Source: Bin87 sp965116565
Lineage (GTDB): Bacteria > Chloroflexota > Dehalococcoidia > Lucifugimonadales > UBA3495
Assembly (NCBI GenBank): GCA_965116565.1
Contig: OZ220699.1
Location: forward strand, 2,418,001 to 2,482,000
Direction: 5' to 3'
Length of the DNA stretch: 64,000 nucleotides
Made by a program: the position numbers and the translations under genes. The notes under the pieces were generated by a model. The model was not told the origin of the DNA. It did not search any database and saw only the letters and a list, made by a program, of their open reading frames with translations. This document shows positions 60,956 through 64,000 of this stretch, one piece after another (the first letter of the stretch is position 1; every line of letters starts with the position of its first letter).

Positions 60956-61025
60956 GCCGGACCTCGCATCCGGCCACCGAACCCCCGCCGGACCTCGCAT
61001 CCGGCCACCGAACCCCCGCCGGACC
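60956..61025. repeat. 31-bp tandem direct repeat
   Basis: A 31-base unit beginning GCCGGACCTCGCATCCGGCC occurs twice in tandem (60956-60986 and 60987-61017), with the first eight bases of a third copy after it. Degenerate copies of GCATCC-GACCTCC precede it from 60920. It lies just past the hydrolase stop codon. Confidence 0.8.
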
Positions 61026-61909
61026 ATGCCCAATCGCTCATGGTGAGCCTGTCGAAACATGAGCATTCCCGCCGGTCCATCGTAATTGCGAGGGCACCGC
61101 CAGGAGTGGATGGCGGTTCCGTCTCGTTTCCGCCCCCCACCGCAGCGTGTCGGTGCGTACAAGCCGTCGCGAAATCCGCGCCGTACCGCCACGTGCAACG
61201 TTGGTGGCGCCGGGCATGCCTGGCCCCACACCCTCCATCCACTCCATTGTGAGATCAACATCCCACAATCCCGCCAAACTAGCCCGCCACTGGCGGATTC
61301 ATGCAAATCAAAAACTGGTGTGACACCCGCCCGTTGCCCGTAGTCGCACCCACGTTCTATCCTACATATGTCAGGTTCCCCGCAACGTACTCGAGAACCG
61401 CGCGGGGTCGCCGCATCGCATGCAGCGGCGTTTTCACCAAACCATGGAAACATAGCGAGGTGTCAAAAGGTTCGGGTCGCATAACGGCCTGTCGGTTACC
61501 AAAAGCAGAATACGGTTCCTCTGGAGCCTAGAGTCGCTCTATTACCCGACCAAGCTCCCGGAACCCGGTGGGTGTCACCACCGCCCCGTGCCGCAAAGCT
61601 ACGGCTCGTTGAGTCGGAGAACTGCGGGACACGGAAACCTAGGACGATATCTTTCTGCGCAAGCAAAAAAACAGTGTTGGCCGTGCTCCGACACGCAACC
61701 CGAACCATCAACCTGACGCCTTCATCAATCAGCAAACTCAACCGCAACGACTGGAGGAACTGTAAACCTCGAACATATCGAAAGGGCCGCGCCAACCGGC
61801 CCTCCCAACAACCGAATATCGCTCCTCTCACGACTCTGACCCGGCCGCCCGGTGTGCTACGATACCCGGCGCTAACTCGGGCAATCCAACCTAGAAGGAG
61901 ATTTCCAAC
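61026..61909. other. Roughly 880-base intergenic region
   Basis: No gene is supportable. Bases 61039-61066 contain CTCATGGTGAGCCTGTCGAA, a sequence style found as a dispersed repeat in many bacterial genomes. From 61280 to 61860 the DNA is lower in GC and has only short frames without recognisable features. The promoter of the haloacid dehalogenase gene should lie near 61860. Confidence 0.45.
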
Positions 61910-62635
61910 ATGGCCGACTCAGCTCTGGGCCTCGACGTCAGGGCCTGCATCTTCGACGTGTTCGGTACCGTCGTCGATTGGCGCTCCAGCATCATCGAAC
62001 AGTGCGCCAACATGGGCCGCATCAAGGGCATCGAGCGCGACTGGGGCGCGTTTGCCGACGCTTGGCGCGGCAAGTACCGCCCCTACATGGACAAGGTCCG
62101 CAATGGTGAACTTCCGTGGACCAACCTCGATGCGCTCCACCGCATGTCCCTCGACGACGTCCTGGCCGAATTCGAAATCAGCGGTTTCAGCGACGAGGAG
62201 AAGATGGAGGTGACTTATTTCTGGCACAACCTCCGTCCCTGGGCCGACAGCGTCCCCGGGCTCTACCGTCTCAAGAACAAATTCATCATCTCACCCATGT
62301 CCAACGGCAATATCGCCCTGATGACCAACATGGCCAAGAACGGCGGCATGCCCTGGGACTGCATCCTCGGAGCGGAGGTTGCCCACCACTATAAGCCCGA
62401 CCCGGAAAGCTACGGCACCGCCGTCAAACTTCTCGGCCTCAAAGCCGAGCAGGTGATGATGGTCGCCGCCCACCAGGGCGACCTGCTGGCCTCTGCCAAG
62501 GTCGGCCTCCGCACCGCCTTCGTACCGCGCCCCCGCGAACACGGCCCGGATCGCACGCCCGATCCCACTCCCGACCCGTCGTTCAACGTGGTCGCCGAAA
62601 ACTTCGTCGACCTCGCCGCCAAACTCGGCGCCTGA
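61910..62635 (+). CDS. Haloacid dehalogenase type II family protein
   Basis: The 241-residue protein is a HAD-superfamily hydrolase of the L-2-haloacid dehalogenase type. Motif I is FDVFGTVVDWRSS, with the nucleophilic aspartate near residue 17. Motif II is ISPMSNGN near 124, and YKPDPESYGTAV carries the lysine of motif III. MMVAAHQGDLLASAKVGLRTAFVPRP takes the place of the usual MVAAHxWDL. The family removes halides from 2-haloacids, though many members act on other substrates. GAAGGAG lies 9 bases before ATG. Confidence 0.88.
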   Translation: MADSALGLDVRACIFDVFGTVVDWRSSIIEQCANMGRIKGIERDWGAFADAWRGKYRPYMDKVRNGELPWTNLDALHRMSLDDVLAEFEISGFSDEEKMEVTYFWHNLRPWADSVPGLYRLKNKFIISPMSNGNIALMTNMAKNGGMPWDCILGAEVAHHYKPDPESYGTAVKLLGLKAEQVMMVAAHQGDLLASAKVGLRTAFVPRPREHGPDRTPDPTPDPSFNVVAENFVDLAAKLGA

Positions 62636-62657
62636 GCCGGACCGGATGCAGCCTGCA

Positions 62658-62679
62658 GGGGCGAATAATCATTCGCCCC
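62658..62679. repeat. Perfect 9-bp palindrome after the dehalogenase gene
   Basis: GGGGCGAAT pairs with ATTCGCCCC around AATC, 23 bases after the stop codon. It could act as a transcript-stabilising or terminating hairpin, though no T run follows. Confidence 0.65.
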
Positions 62680-62773
62680 AATTCACCACGGATAGGCCGA
62701 CGACACCGGGTAGCATTCGTAGCGACGCGGGGCATTTTCAAAGTTGCGAATAGTGGTCCTTGACCTCGAACCG

Positions 62774-62797
62774 TCATTCCGGCGAAAGCCGGAATCC
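62774..62797. repeat. CCGGCGAAAGCCGG-type dispersed palindrome
   Basis: CATTCCGGC / GCCGGAATCC around GAAA shares its core with the element at 56737. The dehalogenase-to-monooxygenase gap of about 355 bases consists largely of such repeats (also 62658 and 62939) and holds no gene. Confidence 0.6.
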
Positions 62798-62938
62798 AAT
62801 CGGTCTTGAGCGCAACGAACCTCTGGATTCCCACCTGCGCGGGACTAACGGGTTGACTTTGCATAGGCCCCGGTGGGGGCCGGCATACCTTGCCTTCGGC
62901 GGTTCGCCAACCGGAACACCGTCCGTAGCCATTTGGTA

Positions 62939-62961
62939 GGGGCGGGTTTCAGACCCGCCCC
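62939..62961. repeat. GGGGCGGGT-type palindrome
   Basis: GGGGCGGGTTT pairs with AGACCCGCCCC with one G-T pair around a C. It is nearly identical to the palindrome at 15575-15599. Confidence 0.7.
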
Positions 62962-62990
62962 GTCGCGTTTCCCGCCCGCGCGAACTCCGC

Positions 62991-64000
62991 CTAATCCTCC
63001 GCCAACGGCTCCAGCCCGCACACCTCCGCCACCAACTCATACGACCGCACCCGGTCCTCAAAGTGGTAGCAGATGGTCACCACGCTCAGGTCCCGGGTCT
63101 GGTAGTCCTCCGCCACCTGTTCCAGCCCGGCTTTCACCTGTTCCGGGTTTCCGTCCACGCAATTCCGCATGTACTGCTGGATGAATTGCCACTCGTTCAC
63201 CAGGTACTTGTAGTTCGCCGCCAACTCCGGCGACGGAATGCCCTTGGCCCTGCCGGTCACCGAACGTAACCTCCCAAGGTTGCGGCTGGACGCTATCCTT
63301 TGCGCCTCCTCCTCGGTCTCGGCGCACAACACCTGCACCCCAACGTTCACCAAGGGCTCTTCCAGGTGCTCCGACGCCTCGAAGTTCTGCCGGTACGACT
63401 CCACTATCTGCGGGCCGTCGGTCGCCCCCATCCCGAAAAAGTGTGCATACGCAAACGGCAGCCCCATCTTCGCCGCCATGAACGCCGATTCGTACCGCGA
63501 CCCCAGCAGCCACACCTGCGGAGCCGTCTCCGGCTCGTCCGGAGAGGCCACCACCTCGTGAAATGGATGGTCATCCGGCTGCGTGTCACCCAGGTAGTTG
63601 ACTACATCCCTCACCTGCTGCGGAAAGTGCCGTATGTCCTTGGGCATGCTCGGATACGCCAGCGCCGCCGCCGTGATCTGGTCGCTCCCCGGGGCCCGGC
63701 CAATGCCCAGATCAATCCGGTCCGGGTACAGCGAGTCCAGGATTCGAAACGTCTCCGCCACCTTCAGCGCGCTGTAGTGCGGCAGCATCACCCCGCCCGA
63801 ACCCACCCGGATACTCTTGGTCTGCGCCGCAATCTGCCCCACCATCACTTCCGGGGCCGTGCCCGCAAAGTTGGGCAGGTTATGGTGCTCCGCCACCCAG
63901 TACCGTTGGTAGCCCAGCTTCTCCGTCGCCTTCGCCAGTTCGATGGTCTCCCGCAGGGCCGTCCCGGCGTTGCTGCCTTCCCTCATCGGAGACTGGTCCA
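62991..64000 (-). CDS. Luciferase-like (LLM class) flavin-dependent monooxygenase, partial
   Basis: The visible 336 residues form a bacterial-luciferase-like TIM barrel using reduced FMN. The pattern DQSPMREGSNAG at the window edge, YWVAEHHNLPNFAGTAPEVMVG near residue 30, and RIDLGIGRAPGSD are typical of the MsnO8/YhbW branch. The frame stays open through the last bases of the window, and relatives begin about 8-15 residues before the edge, so only the start is missing. Substrates of this group are mostly unknown; roles in sulfonate or aromatic oxidation are common. Confidence 0.88.
   Translation of the reverse strand, partial: DQSPMREGSNAGTALRETIELAKATEKLGYQRYWVAEHHNLPNFAGTAPEVMVGQIAAQTKSIRVGSGGVMLPHYSALKVAETFRILDSLYPDRIDLGIGRAPGSDQITAAALAYPSMPKDIRHFPQQVRDVVNYLGDTQPDDHPFHEVVASPDEPETAPQVWLLGSRYESAFMAAKMGLPFAYAHFFGMGATDGPQIVESYRQNFEASEHLEEPLVNVGVQVLCAETEEEAQRIASSRNLGRLRSVTGRAKGIPSPELAANYKYLVNEWQFIQQYMRNCVDGNPEQVKAGLEQVAEDYQTRDLSVVTICYHFEDRVRSYELVAEVCGLEPLAED

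Noticed and set aside
61572..62213. A 213-codon plus-strand reading frame before the dehalogenase.
   Set aside because: It overlaps the dehalogenase gene in another frame and its upstream part has no recognisable features.

Overview
The window is a gene-dense, high-GC bacterial chromosome segment with short intergenic gaps, many overlapping stop/start codons, lipoprotein and membrane transport genes, and CCA-encoding tRNA genes. The gene set (CaiB-type CoA transferase, luciferase-like monooxygenase, Atz/Trz amidohydrolase, HMG-CoA lyase-like enzyme, acetamidase/formamidase, peptide ABC transporter, PAC2 protein, bacterial endonuclease Q) resembles uncultured Chloroflexota of the Dehalococcoidia/SAR202 type. 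That placement is inferred from gene content, since there is no rRNA gene here.

Layout. 0.1-8 kb: catabolic enzymes (acetamidase, PLP dehydratase, nitroreductase, amidohydrolase), a small HTH protein followed by an odd GTAC-rich intergenic stretch, and tRNA-Glu. 7.9-12 kb: PAC2 protein, a cluster of four tRNAs (Val, Leu, Arg, Val), a gene-poor patch and a CoA transferase. 12-17.5 kb: ribokinase-like kinase, Nudix, ComF, beta-propeller, HMGL-like lyase and two tiny membrane proteins. 17.5-18.9 kb: polyamine genes (agmatinase and AdoMet decarboxylase) behind a possible attenuator. 19-23.8 kb: a GldA/F/G-like ABC operon with a DUF4340 partner, then cinA. 25-30.5 kb: a coaE - NorQ-type ATPase - Nudix - NorD-type VWA operon. 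30.9-34.7 kb: a peptide/nickel-type ABC transporter. 34.8-39 kb: rimI, endonuclease Q, a nucleophile-less alpha/beta hydrolase and selA. 39-46 kb: acyl-CoA dehydrogenase, SIMPL protein, dcd and riboflavin genes ribD-ribE-ribB-ribBA. 46-49.7 kb: prfB with its programmed frameshift, thrS, and a DUF5678/retropepsin pair. 49.7-53.4 kb: two tandem thioredoxin-like lipoproteins, each interrupted by an in-frame UGA, divergent from a large DUF255 thioredoxin-domain protein. 53.5-64 kb: aminotransferase, sugar symporter-like carrier, peroxiredoxin, nucleoside hydrolase, zinc alcohol dehydrogenase, second nucleophile-less hydrolase, haloacid dehalogenase and a luciferase-like monooxygenase cut by the window edge.

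The most notable system is at 49738-51250. Two adjacent paralogous lipoproteins each read through a TGA exactly where thioredoxin-like proteins carry the first active-site cysteine (W-U-P-x-C). Each TGA is followed at the same distance by a small hairpin whose arms differ by compensating base changes, as expected for bacterial SECIS elements. selA lies about 11 kb away in the same window. The two genes are therefore read as selenoproteins that a standard gene caller would split into four fragments. prfB, whose product terminates at UGA, is also present and autoregulated through its own UGA.
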